Shown piece by piece: positions 53,522-64,000 of a stretch of DNA of 64,000 bases. Where the stretch lies: the NCBI RefSeq assembly GCF_033807715.1, contig NC_084596.1:34424379-34488378 (forward strand), given 5' to 3'. This DNA comes from Cololabis saira (Eukaryota > Chordata > Actinopteri > Beloniformes > Belonidae). A model generated the notes under the pieces. That model worked only from the letters and a program-made list of their open reading frames with translations. It did not search any database and had not been told where the DNA came from. A program made the position numbers and the translations under genes. Each line of letters begins with the position of its first letter. Positions within the stretch are counted from its first letter, which is position 1.

Positions 53522-56500
53522 ATGAATAGATACTTGAAGCTGGTGAGCTGGAATGTTAAGGGTCTGAATCACCCTGTTAAAAGGAAAAGGGTCTTCTCAC
53601 ATCTAAAACATCTTAAAACAGAAATAGCCTTTCTACAAGAAACTCATATTCGCAGTTCTGATAATAGCCGCCTGTTCCCGAGGTGGTCAGGGCAGGGATT
53701 TCACTCCTCCTTTCAAGCTAAGGCCCGAGGAGTTTCAGTTCTGATCAGTCAGGATGTTTCATTTGAGCAGCACAATGTGATTTCTGACAAGTTTGGTCGC
53801 TACGTGATCGTTTCTGGGAAATTATTCAATACATTGGTCGTACTTGTGAACGTTTATGCCCCTAATTCAGATGATGCAGTCTTTTTTGAATGACTGTTTT
53901 CACTGCTCCCTGACCTTAATACATATTCTCTCATACTTGGTGGTGATTTTAATTGCTGGCTCGACCCAGTCCTAGACCGATCCTCTACCAACCCCGGCAC
54001 AGCAAGTAAGTCAGCCCGTCTTATTCAGGCGTTCCTTTCTGACTACGGTGTTTGTGATGTGTGGCGTTCTTTACATCCATGTGACAGAGAATACTCCTTT
54101 TTCTCACAAGTGCACCACACATACTCGAGGATTGATTATTTTTTTATTGATAATCAACTGATTCCCCTGGTTCATTCCTGTGCTTATCAGAGCATTGTCA
54201 TTTCCGACCACGCTCCTGTGGTCCTAACCATGTCCCTTCCTGACCTACCTCAGAGAGACAGACAGTGGCGATTCAATTCAACTCTGCTGTCGGACAGAAA
54301 TTTTGTTAAATCAATGGAAACGGAAATAGCCTTTTTCCTATCCACGAATATGACTCCAGGAATGTCTAGTCTAACTGTCTGGGATTCCCTCAAGGCTTAT
54401 CTCCGGGGACAGATTATATCCTACACTGCTAGGGTGAGGCAAAAATCTTATAGGGAGCGATCAGACCTTGCCCGCCAAATCAAAGAGGTCGATGAAGAAT
54501 ATTCTCGGACTAAATCCCCAGATCTTTACAAAAAGCGGCTAGAACTTAAAACTAAATTTGACCTGCTTACCACTCACCCAATTGAACAGTCACTTCTGAA
54601 AAGTAAAACCAGGTTTTATGTTTATGGAGACAAATCTGACAAATTATTAGCCAACCAACTTAAAGGCTCTAAGGCTAAACAAAATATTTCTAAGATTCGA
54701 TTACCAAATGGCCATGTAACTACAGATCACTTACTCATAAATGAAGCATTCAGGGACTTTTATACCCAGCTATACACCTCGGAATCTCAGACTGATCGAG
54801 ATGAGATTGCAGACTTTTTAAATAGTCTTAGTATTCCCAGTCTTTCACCAGATCTAAGGAAGACATTAGAAGAACCGATATCCCTGATGGAGATAACTCG
54901 AGCCATTTCTTCACTGCAGTCGGGTAAATGTCCTGGCCCTGATGGCTTCCCGGCGGAATTTCTAAAGAAATTTTCTACTCTGCTTTCCCCATTGCTATCT
55001 ACAGTTCTTTCAGAATCCTTCAGCCACGGTTCCCTCCCTCCTTCTTTTTCAGAGGCCTGTATCACCCTCATAGCTAAAAAAGGGAAGGATCCTACTGAAT
55101 GCGCCTCCTACAGGCCCATCTCCCTCTTAAACACAGATGCTAAAATCTTAGCTAAAGTCCTAGCCCATAGGCTGGAGAATGCCCTCCCCACAATTATATC
55201 TGAAGACCAAACTGGCTTCATTAAAGGTAGGCAGTCTTACTTCAACACAAGGCGACTGTTCAATATTATCTACTCTGCCTCTGAGGCTATCCCTGAATGC
55301 GTTGTCTCTCTGGATGCGGAGAAAGCATTCGACCGCGTCGAATGGGATTATCTCTTTGCTGTGCTGGACAGGTTTGGTTTTGGTCCGAACTTTGCTCTGT
55401 GGATTAAACTTCTCTATTTGTACCCAACAGCCTCAATTCGTACTAACTCTCAACGGTCAAAACCATTTAATCTGCATCGTGGAACCCCACGTTTGAACAA
55501 GACTCACCTTCAAAAAATAAAGTCTGCAGGTGGTCTGGCCCTCCCAAACTTTCGTTATTATTATTGGGCTGCTAACCTGCGCTGCCTTGTATTCTGGTCC
55601 TTCTACTGCGACGGCGCTGACCGCCCTGACTGGGTGGCGAGGGAGGTACATCCAACTGATGACCTGTCAATTCCTGCCCTACTCGGCTCCTCACTTCCAC
55701 TTCCTTCACTTAAATCAATCAAAAACCCAGTGGTTAAACATTCCCTTAGAATTTGGGCCCAATTTAGGAAGTTTTTTGGCTTTCACAGCTTCTCTCTTCT
55801 TAGCCCCATTGCATCAAATCACTTTTTCAAACCATCCCTTGAGGACTCCACCTTCCAGGAATGGCACAGGAGGGGTATGATTCCTTTTAGAGATATGTTC
55901 ATAGATGGCACCGTGGCATCTTTTGAGCAGTTAAGTAGTAAATTCAGCCTTCCAAAATCACATTTCTTTAGGTATCTTCAGGCTAGACATTTTGTTCTTT
56001 CCCAGACACCCAGCCCTGGTGCATCGATAGGCTTGACCACAGTTGACAAAGTTCTTGCCACAGACCTATTCAAAAAGGGGCTCATTTCGTCTTTCTATGG
56101 CATGTTGCTGGATCTAAGGAGTGCCCCTACAGATAAACTCAAAGCAGCATGGGAGCAGGACTTAGGGCTTCCCTTATCAGAGGATACCTGGGAGTCCATA
56201 CTTAAACTGGTTAATACAACCTCCCTGTGCGCACGTCACTGCTTAATTCAGTTTAAAGTGGTACACAGGGCTCATATCTCCAAGGCAAAGTTATCCTCCA
56301 TGTACCCAGATATTAGTCCATACTGTGTAAGATGTAAAGTAGCAGAAGCCTCTCTCATCCACATGTACTGGTCCTGCCCATGTCTAAACAAGTACTGGAT
56401 GGAAGTATTTCATACTCTCTCTCTGGTGCTTAAAATCAGATTAGAACCAAACCCACTGACTGCCCTGTTTGGGGTCATGGAGGGAGGAAGGAAGTTAACC

Positions 56501-56713
56501 ACTGCACAGGGGCACACTTTGTCTTTTGCCTCCCTTTTGGCTCGTCGGGCAATTCTGTTCAGGTGGAAGGATCCCTTCCCTCCTACTCGTGCAAAATGGC
56601 TGGAAGACATCATGTCCTGCTTAAAACTGGAGAAAATTAGATACTCGCTTCAGCAATCAAATAAGTTCCAGAAAGTGTGGGGACCTTTTCTAGAAGCATT
56701 CCAGACCCTGTGA
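53522..56713 (+). pseudogene. L1 ORF2 (endonuclease/RT), nonsense codon and internal deletion
   Basis: Starts at ATG 53522 with the APE-type endonuclease: SWNVKGLNHP, FLQETHIRSS, VNVYAPNSDD, LGGDFNCWLD, YSRIDYFFID and SDHAPVV are all visible. An in-frame TGA at 53891-53893 breaks the endonuclease domain; the same frame reopens and continues to 56713. The RT fingers and motif A remain (GPDGFPAEFLKKF, YRPISLLNTDAKILAKVLA, SLDAEKAFDRVEWDYL). The frame then passes directly from FNLHRGTP to RLNKTHLQKIKSAGGL. The expected QGCPLSP and YADD segments, about 200 residues, are missing without loss of frame. The C-terminus retains a Cys/His cluster (YCVRCKVAEASLIHMYWSC). It cannot be catalytically active. 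Confidence 0.93.
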
Positions 56714-57022
56714 ACTATACTTCATATTTCTTTTGTATTCCTAGTGCAGGCTTTTGATGTTAGAATGACCTCATATTGTGATTAGTAACCTGGCAGTGAC
56801 ATGGGAGGGATTAGTTTGGTCTGAAGTCTGTTTTTGTTACTATTTTATATTTTTTCATACTGTTTAATTGTTTTTTATATTTTGTACACTGGTGTATGCT
56901 ATGATTAACATGCCCATGCCTACTCAAAATATTTGTAATTGACATTCAGCATTTCACCTTTTTTACTTTGTGAAAATTTCAATAAAAAGATCTTGAATTA
57001 AAAAAAAAAAGTACAAAATAAC

Positions 57023-57412
57023 TAAAGTTCCACCTGAGGAGAACTGTTGTACTTTAGGTTAAGCATCAATAATTTGGGGGAATTATTAATCAGTCAAATC
57101 AACCATTGTTACATTACAAAGTTTAGAAACCATCTAGGAAACCAAACGTTCAATCGACTAACAGCTTCGGATCATGTGATTCAGTCAAAACATTGACATC
57201 TGCTGGCTGCTTGTGATGCATTTGAGAGGAATCGTTGACACACTTCATGATGTCACAGCTGTAGTATCTTTGTCTCATCTTTGACTTAGTGTTTATTAAA
57301 GAACATGTTCTCAACGCGTCTGACTGCTTTCTTCTGCCGTTAATATACATAATGAACGGGTTCTAAGAGGTTACTTTGAGTAAGTTCATAATAAATCAAA
57401 GTAATTAATCTG

Positions 57413-57443
<31 letters not shown>

Positions 57444-59331
57444 TTATTTTAACTCACGACCATGATCACATGGTATGGAGCACAAGTATACAAACATTTG
57501 TACATTCATAGCAAGTGGCAAGTGTAATAACAAGCTTTTGTTTTTAAACAGCAAACAGAAGACAAAAAAGTGATTATTTAACTGGGATAGTGATCATCTT
57601 AATGTATCCTTGAAGTATACTAAAATGGATTCTTGCAAAAAATATACATCATGTACTAACTGCAGTTTCAATGTTCGTGTTATTCTATTACTGTTATATC
57701 CTATCAGAATGTGAAGGGGGAAGGGCTAAGGAGTGTGGGTGTGGCTGAGAGAGAAAGGAGACCCTCAACTGTAAATACAAGATGCTGAAGGTTGTATGGA
57801 AACCTGACTGAAACTTTATTATTTCAATAACATAACTTTATTTATCAAACGTTTATTTTACAATTTAGAAGACGGATCATAAAGAAGCAATAAGATTAGT
57901 TCAACCTAGATGCACGTAAGACAAAAAAAAAATAAGAATAGTGCTTTTGAAGGGCATCAGTATACAGGAAAACTAAAAAGGAGGAGTTACAACCACAACT
58001 CTGTTTGTTTTCTGAAACACTGATCTGGCAAGGTTTACAAATAAAGCTTAATATCACTTTTAAAGTTAACAATGTTGGGTTCTTTCGTTGTCCGTTTGCA
58101 TTTACGTAGAATTTACCAGATAAAATTAAATTAATCGAATTAAAATGCTGGGTTTTATTCATATCTTTTCCTTCGTGAAAATAATGTCTTTATCCAGTAA
58201 AGTAACTTATTACATTGTTGTAAATAGATTTTCAATCTCGATCCAAAGAAATGTAACATAAAATAAACATAAAATAAATCCATAATTGTTGCTGCATAGT
58301 TATTACAAAATATCAGAGTATGAAATCATCCAAGTTATGTTTCAAGCTTTGAAGAAATGTGTTTGTATCCATGAATCATTTTAAAGTGAACTTCTTTGAG
58401 CTTGTTGGTAACTAAATATTTGTTGGAGTTGTTTTAGTTTTCATTTCCTCAATAGTTTCCACAAATACTTTTCTTGTTGTTCAGTTGTGTTAAACTGAGT
58501 TTACACTCCCCCTCCAATGGAGGTATCACACAAACCAGTTGCGCCACACTGAACCAGGAAACATTCAAAGTAAAAGCAAATCTGACATACCAGGTGTTAA
58601 ACGCGTCCAGTGAGGTGAGACCTGAGGACGAAGAACAACTGCTGTTAACCGGATAAATACTAGTTTATTTCACTCTTAAACTTTGTCTTTTGACACAGAC
58701 ACATGAAGGTAGGAACTTCTACTCAATTTACCTGCAAACTTTGATCATTCTTGTGTTTGAAGATAAATCTACATGACTGTTAATGACAATATTTGTATCG
58801 GTTTTATTATTGATCAGAAACACTGTGATGATCAGCTGATGATTAGTTTTCTTCATCTATCAAACTGTGGTGTTTTTATTTGCTGGAAGAAAGCTGTCAT
58901 CTCCAGCATTAAAGTCAGACTGCTGTTTCCTTGCCTTTCAAAATAAAGCGTGGTTCCTGAAGGAAGTTGTTTGCTGCTTGTGTAACTGTTGTGTGAAGGA
59001 GGAGGACATGTGTCTCTTCAGGACAATTTCACCTTTACAGGAACCAGACTCACGTAGAGGCCGAGTGTCTTTCAGCTTGTTCAAGATTTTCAACGTCCTG
59101 TTTCTGCAGTAAAACTCTGTTGTTCACAGACTTGAATGTTTTTAATCTTCAGAGCAGCCCAGATCAGCAGATACCCCTGTATAAGTGACTTCCTCCACCT
59201 CCCACCGATTTCTGACTGCATTCAAGTGACACTGATATAAAAACTAAAGAGATCAGTGCAGGATCAGCTGATCTCTGTACAACACCTGTGATGTGTGTTT
59301 CCTTTGCAGATGAAGGTGTGTGTGTGAGCTG
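57023..59331. other. Intergenic region before the NLR gene
   Basis: Contains an (ATC)n run at 57413-57442. No gene or named repeat. Sequence at 58860-59110 may include 5' UTR exons of the NLR gene (an acceptor-like ctttacag at 59039) but has no clear coding frame. Confidence 0.4.
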
Positions 59332-62300
59332 ATGTGGACGTGTCAGTGTGAGGACAGAGAGGAGGGAGTCCCTCCCTCTAAAACCTCTCTGTGTGGGGAA
59401 CATGAGAGTCGGAGCAAAGCTCAGAGGTGAAATGAGCATCTCTAACCGTCCATGACTCTCCTGCATGTCAGAGCTCAAGACTCATCACCAAACATCATTA
59501 TTACAGGAATCAACCTGGACCTGGACCTGGACCTGGACCTGGACCTGGACCCAGCTGTGTGTCCTTGAAGAGCGACTGGTCCAATCATAGAAATATTAAC
59601 TTTAAAGGGGACCAACTGTCTTCCTCAGAGAGGTGAGATGTATTTAAATTCATTAAATGTATTTAAATCAGTCCTCATGTTAGGAAATGTCCACATGTTT
59701 CTTCCTGAGTAGATCCATGTAGTCCTGGACCCCTGTGGTCCTCCATCACCTGATGGTGATCCGAGCTTCCTCTTCATAGATCTTCATCTTCTGTCATGAG
59801 CGTTTTCCTCTGGTTGACACATCTGCACGTCTCCATCAGTTGTCCATGTTCTTCATTTTGTTGTAACTTTCTTGGAGCAGAACTGGATCTTGTAAATATG
59901 TGAATTAGCAGCGCTCTCACTGAGGTTACATGTACGTTCTCAGTGGACAAGTAAACCTTCAATACCACCAGTCCTCGGATGGACTGTCCTCATCCAAACA
60001 TGACTTCATGAAAGATGAGATGAAAATGACAGTAGTAGTACAGTAGTAGTAGGACAGACATGATGTGAGCTAATTCATCCTAATTCCTCCACAGAGTGGA
60101 CCAGCAGATCTCAGAGTCCCCCAGCGTTCCGTCTGTCCAGCAGCATCAGAAACAGCTGGACTCCATATTTCTGGTCTGTACATGAACAACAACTGCTTCT
60201 CCATCTGTTCTGTTGGTGTTTGTCTCCATGCTGCTCTCTGGAGACCAGTGGACTGTCAGTCCGTCCAACATGGGTCTGATCTTTGTCTCCGTGGTTTCAG
60301 TCTGATTGTGTCCTTCATGTGGTCTTCTGCTCCAGCTGCTGGAGGACAACATTGTCATGTTTGTGAAGAATGAGCTGAAGAAGATCCAGAGGGTTCTGAG
60401 TCCAGATTACCCAGAATCCCTAGAGCATCTGTTGCAGGGTGAGGATGAAGAGCAGAGGAGGAGCAACAGAGAGGCGTTTGTGAAGATCACAGTGAACTTC
60501 CTGAGGAGAATGAAGCAGGAGGAGCTGGCTGAGCGTCTGCAGAGCAGTAAGAGGATTTCTCTGAACATTTAAGCTGCTGGATAAATCACCCAGAATGTCT
60601 CAGAATGTCAGAATGAATGAAGAGAGATGAACAACATTCACAGATCAGCCACAACAACCCATCATGGCTCCATTGCTAACATCCTGGTATTAGAAACTCC
60701 AGGACCCCTAGTGTCGGTTCACATCCTGATTCTTTAGGAGAATTAAGTTGAACTTCATAAAACACTAATTGGTTTCTTCTTTCCATGTGTATTCAGATGT
60801 TTATGCTCCAGTTTGTCAAAAGCAGCTGAAGTCTAAGCTGAAGAAGAAGTACCAGTGTGTGTTTGAGGGGATTGTTAAAGCTGGAAACCCCACCCTACTG
60901 AAGCAGATCTACACAGAGCTCTACATCACAGAGGGAGGGACTGCAGAGGTCAACGATGAACATGAAGTCCGACAGATTGAAGGAGCATCCAGGAAACCAC
61001 ACAGAGCAGAAACAACCATCAGACAGGAAGACATCTTTAAACCCCCACCTGGAAGGGATGAACCAATCAGAACAGTGATGACGAAGGGCGTGGCCGGCAT
61101 TGGGAAAACAGTCCTAACACAGAAGTTCACTCTAGACTGGGCTGAAGGCAGAACCAACCAGGACATCCAGTTCATGTTTCCATTCACCTTCAGAGAGCTG
61201 AATGTGCTGAAAGAGAGAAAGTTCAGCTTGGTGGAACTTGTTCATCACTTCTTCTCTGAAACCAGAGAAATCTGCAGCTTTGAAGACTTCCAGGTCGTGT
61301 TCATCTTTGACGGTCTGGATGAGAGTCGACTTCCTCTGGACTTCCACAAGAATGAGGTTGTGACTGATGTTACAGAGTCCACCCCAGTAGATGTGCTGCT
61401 GACGAACCTCATCAGGGGTAACCTGCTTCCTTCTGCTCGTCTCTGGATCACCACACGACCCGCAGCAGCCAATCAGATCCCTCCTGAGTGTGTTTCCATG
61501 GTGACAGAGGTCAGAGGGTTCACCGACCCACAGAAAGAGGACTACTTCAGGAAGAGGTTCAGAGATGAGGAGCAGACCAGCAGGATCATCTCCCACATCA
61601 AGACATCACAGAGCCTCCACATAATGTGCCACATCCCAGTCTTCTGCTGGATCACTGCTACGGTCCTGGAGAAAGTCCTGAAAAACAGAGAGCGAGGGGA
61701 GCTGCCCAACACCCTGACTGAGATGTACATCCACTTCCTGGTGGTCCAGGCCAAACTGAAGAAGGTCAAGTATGATGGAGGAGCTGAAACGGATCCACAC
61801 TGGAGTCCAGAGAGCAGGAAGATGGTGGAGTCTCTGGGAAAACTGGCTTTTGAGCAGCTGCAGAAAGGAAACCTGGTCTTTTATGAATCAGACCTGAGAG
61901 AGTGTGGCATCAATATCAGAGAAGCCTCAGTGTACTCAGGAATGTTCACACAGATCTTTAGAGAGGAGAGCAGCCCGTACCAGGACCAGGTCTTCTGCTT
62001 CATCCATCTGAGTGTTCAGGAGTTTCTGGCTGCTCTTCATGTCCATCTGACCTTCATCAAGTCTGGAGTCAACCTGCTGGAGGAACAAAAAAACACCTTC
62101 TGGTGGTTCAAAATAAGAGCAGAGTCTCACTTCTATCAGAGTGCTGTGGACAAGGCCTTACAGAGTCCAAACGGACACCTGGACTTGTTCCTCCGCTTCC
62201 TCCTGGGTCTTTCACTGGAGACCAATCAGACTCTCCTAAGAGGTCTGCTGGAACCAAAACAAAGAAGTTCACAGAACAATCAGGAAACAGTTAAATACAT

Positions 62301-63136
62301 TAAGAAGAAGATCAGTGAGGATCTGTCTGCAGAGAAAAGCATCAACCTGTTCCACTGTCTGAATGAACTGAACGATGGTTCTCTGGTGGAGGAGATCCAA
62401 CGGTGTCTGAGGTCAAGACGTCTCTCCACAGATAAACTGTCTCCTGCTCATTGGTCGGCTCTGGGCTTCATCTTACTGTCATTACAAGAAGATCTGGAAG
62501 TGTTTTACCTGAAGAAATACTCAGCTTCAGAGGAGGTTCTACGGAGGCTGCTGCCGGTGGTCAAAGCCTCCAAGAAAGTTGTGTAAGGAAGAACACGGAC
62601 ACATCTGTTTCAATTACAATCACATGTTGTGTTCATGGAGGAAATCAGTTACATTCACTGTTCAACTAAGTTCAGGTTCATGTGGGACCAGTTCTCATCA
62701 GTGAACTTTACATGCAGAGAAGAGAAATGCAGCGATCACTTTTTATCAAAACTGTAGTGCAGCAACACTGATTTGGGGGGGCTGCAGGTCAGGATGTCAG
62801 CAGGTATCCAACAGACATCTATACAGACAGGTGGAAGCAAGCAGTGGTCTGTGGCAGCATGCAGCTCCCGAAGCTCTGGCCTGCAAATACATTCGTTCAT
62901 TTCTTGAATTAATTAATCATTGTTTCAATTACATGATTATTTCTCCTTTATCTCCTCTGCAGGTTGAGTGACTGTAACCTCTCAGAGGACATCTGTGCAG
63001 ATCTGTCCTCAGTTCTAAGCTCTCAGTCCTCCAGTCTGACAGAACTGGACCTGAGTAACAACGACCTGCAGGATTCAGGACTGAAGAAGCTGTGCCCTGG
63101 ACTGGAGAGTCCACACTGTCACCTGGAGTCTCTCAG
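59332..63136 (+). CDS. Fish-type NLR (FISNA-NACHT-LRR) protein, 5' part; 3' end outside the window
   Basis: Exons, all in phase: 59332-59426, 59507-59632, 60095-60173, 60336-60546, 60797-62582 and 62963-63136 (a 174 bp LRR exon). About 823 residues are visible. The N-terminal linker ([20 protein letters not shown], a Pro-Gly repeat, [10 protein letters not shown]) is typical of fish NLR-C proteins. Then come the FISNA region ([20 protein letters not shown]), NACHT Walker A GVAGIGKT (about residue 267), Walker [11 protein letters not shown] (about 336), [18 protein letters not shown] (sensor region), the winged-helix/HD2 part with [17 protein letters not shown], and an LRR with [19 protein letters not shown]. 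These are cytosolic innate immune receptors. More LRR exons, and often a B30.2 domain, would be expected past 64000. No stop or frameshift appears, so the gene may be functional. Confidence 0.93.
59516..59551 (+). repeat. (GGACCT)n coding hexamer repeat in the NLR gene
   Basis: About six tandem ggacct units in exon 2 encode a Pro-Gly run ([10 protein letters not shown]). The six-base unit keeps the frame, so length can vary without breaking the protein. Confidence 0.9.
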
Positions 63137-64000
63137 GTCAGAATCCACCAAGTGTTCAACTGCTGACTGCTAGAACTGTGGTTGATATTGAAGGATTGTT
63201 GATGAGAGAGTTTGAATAATTGTAACTGGTAACTGGGTCCAGATCGGGTTGAAGCGCTACGGACAGTTGGTCAGAACTGTGTGTGGATGATGAACGAGGA
63301 GAAGGGCTCCACCAAGTCCACATAACCATCTGTTTGTAGTTTAGTCAGTGTAGCAATGCTCGTGCTACGGGGGTCACCAGACAGGACAGCAGACACAGGG
63401 TTTCAAGGAGGAATTCTTAATTATTTTATTTCAAATCCCACAGACGTGACCTAGGACTCAGCCAGGCACAGATCTGCACACAGCACCTTCAGTAGCTCTG
63501 TCCTCTCAGCAGAGCTCCGCTCTGTGTTTTTCCTCTCTCGTCTCCAGGGCCCGCACACTACTGAAATACACAGAGAGTGATTAGACACACCTGTGCACCG
63601 CGTCACCTGTGCGCCACCCCCCCGCACTCCCTCTCTCTCCTGCAGACCATGCCCCAATCCTGCACTCTGCCACAGTCAGTTTCAAGTTATTTCAGTTATC
63701 GTTGGTACTTTTTTCTTTCTCTAATTGAAGAGTATCAACAAGTTTTTTCACATGTGGAGTAAGCCCTAATCTGATCTGTTCTTTATCAATAAAAGTTCTC
63801 AAATAACACTTTTATGTCAGACTTTGAAATGTTTCCTACTTAATATTGAATTAATTTCCATAAAATGCTCAAACTGGAGCACCAATAACTGTCAAATGGT
63901 GACCGACCTCAGCCGCAGAAGTGTTTGTTCTTCTAACTTGGACTCAGTCTGTGTCTGGATGTCAACAAGGTTCTGGACTGATCAATATTCTGTCATTGAT
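63137..64000. other. NLR intron, window end
   Basis: No further LRR exon is seen before 64000. The block 63345-63660 (tgtagcaatgctcgtgctac ... cacacctgtgcaccgcgtca) with an inverted AATAAA-like tttattt looks like an unclassified retroelement piece, possibly an antisense LTR. This is uncertain. Confidence 0.35.

Larger units (their letters stand above)
51723..57006 (+). mobile_element. Near-full-length L1-clade retrotransposon with 16 bp TSD
   Basis: The 5' end ggggcttccggttggtgagc begins a short 5' UTR, followed by ORF1, an inter-ORF region, ORF2, a 3' UTR with AATAAA at 56981-56986, and an A tail. Exact direct repeats AAAAGTACAAAATAAC flank it (51707-51722 and 57007-57022). The upstream junction TT|AAAA fits the L1 endonuclease nick consensus. 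The intact duplication and tail indicate a young insertion. Confidence 0.95.

Noticed and set aside
61132..61596. Minus-strand ORF of 154 aa opposite the NACHT exon
   Set aside because: The plus strand carries Walker A and B and the FISNA/NACHT sequence; the antisense frame is incidental.

Overview
This is a eukaryotic window from a ray-finned fish, probably a percomorph. It shows split genes with GT/AG introns, fish-type NLR (FISNA-NACHT) exons, and dense fish-type transposable elements: TTAA-flanked MITEs, hAT MITEs, Tc1, RTE, L2-like and L1 elements, and a solo LTR. There are no operons, ribosome binding sites, CRISPR arrays or phage genes. I found no convincing tRNA or rRNA gene. Gene models were spliced by hand from reading phase, and every junction listed keeps the frame.

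Layout. 1-2600: decayed retroelement and MITE sequence. 2600-11600 (+): a multi-exon C2H2 zinc-finger gene with a CpG-rich promoter and a perfect CTCF consensus. One of its introns holds an 806 bp uninterrupted (GGAA)n array inside a DNA transposon. 12640-13130 (-): a frameshifted exon of a fish integrase-like, transposon-derived protein. 14118-16878 (+): lyrm9, two coding exons, complete, with a hAT MITE and other repeats in its intron. 17200-23730: a repeat-rich stretch with a truncated Tc1, a NAIF1-like Myb/SANT ORF, and MITEs in MITEs. 23752-41980 (-): dqx1, eleven coding exons, complete, its introns filled with nested transposons. 42000-51700: intergenic, with an L2-like LINE split by a Tc1 that is itself split by a TTAA element, a small duplication carrying a possible first exon, and a 37 bp minisatellite of about 39 units. 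51723-57006 (+): a near-full-length L1 with perfect 16 bp target-site duplications, one nonsense codon and an in-frame loss of the RT catalytic palm. 59332-64000 (+): the 5' part of a fish NLR gene, running off the window end.

How it works together. The host genes look unrelated in function: a transcription-factor-like zinc finger protein, a mitochondrial LYR-motif protein, a degenerate DEAH/DEAQ helicase and an innate immune receptor. The main story is insertion history. Many elements retain exact target-site duplications (8 bp for hAT, TTAA for piggyBac-like, TA for Tc1/mariner-like, 5 bp for the LTR, 16 bp for L1). Several loci also have an unoccupied paralogous site elsewhere in the window, so insertions can be ordered from this sequence alone. 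No clearly new biochemical system was seen. The strongest leads are the repeated use of one target site by two MITEs, the nested insertions, the L1 derivative lacking its catalytic core, the GGAA array and the stop-free minisatellite.
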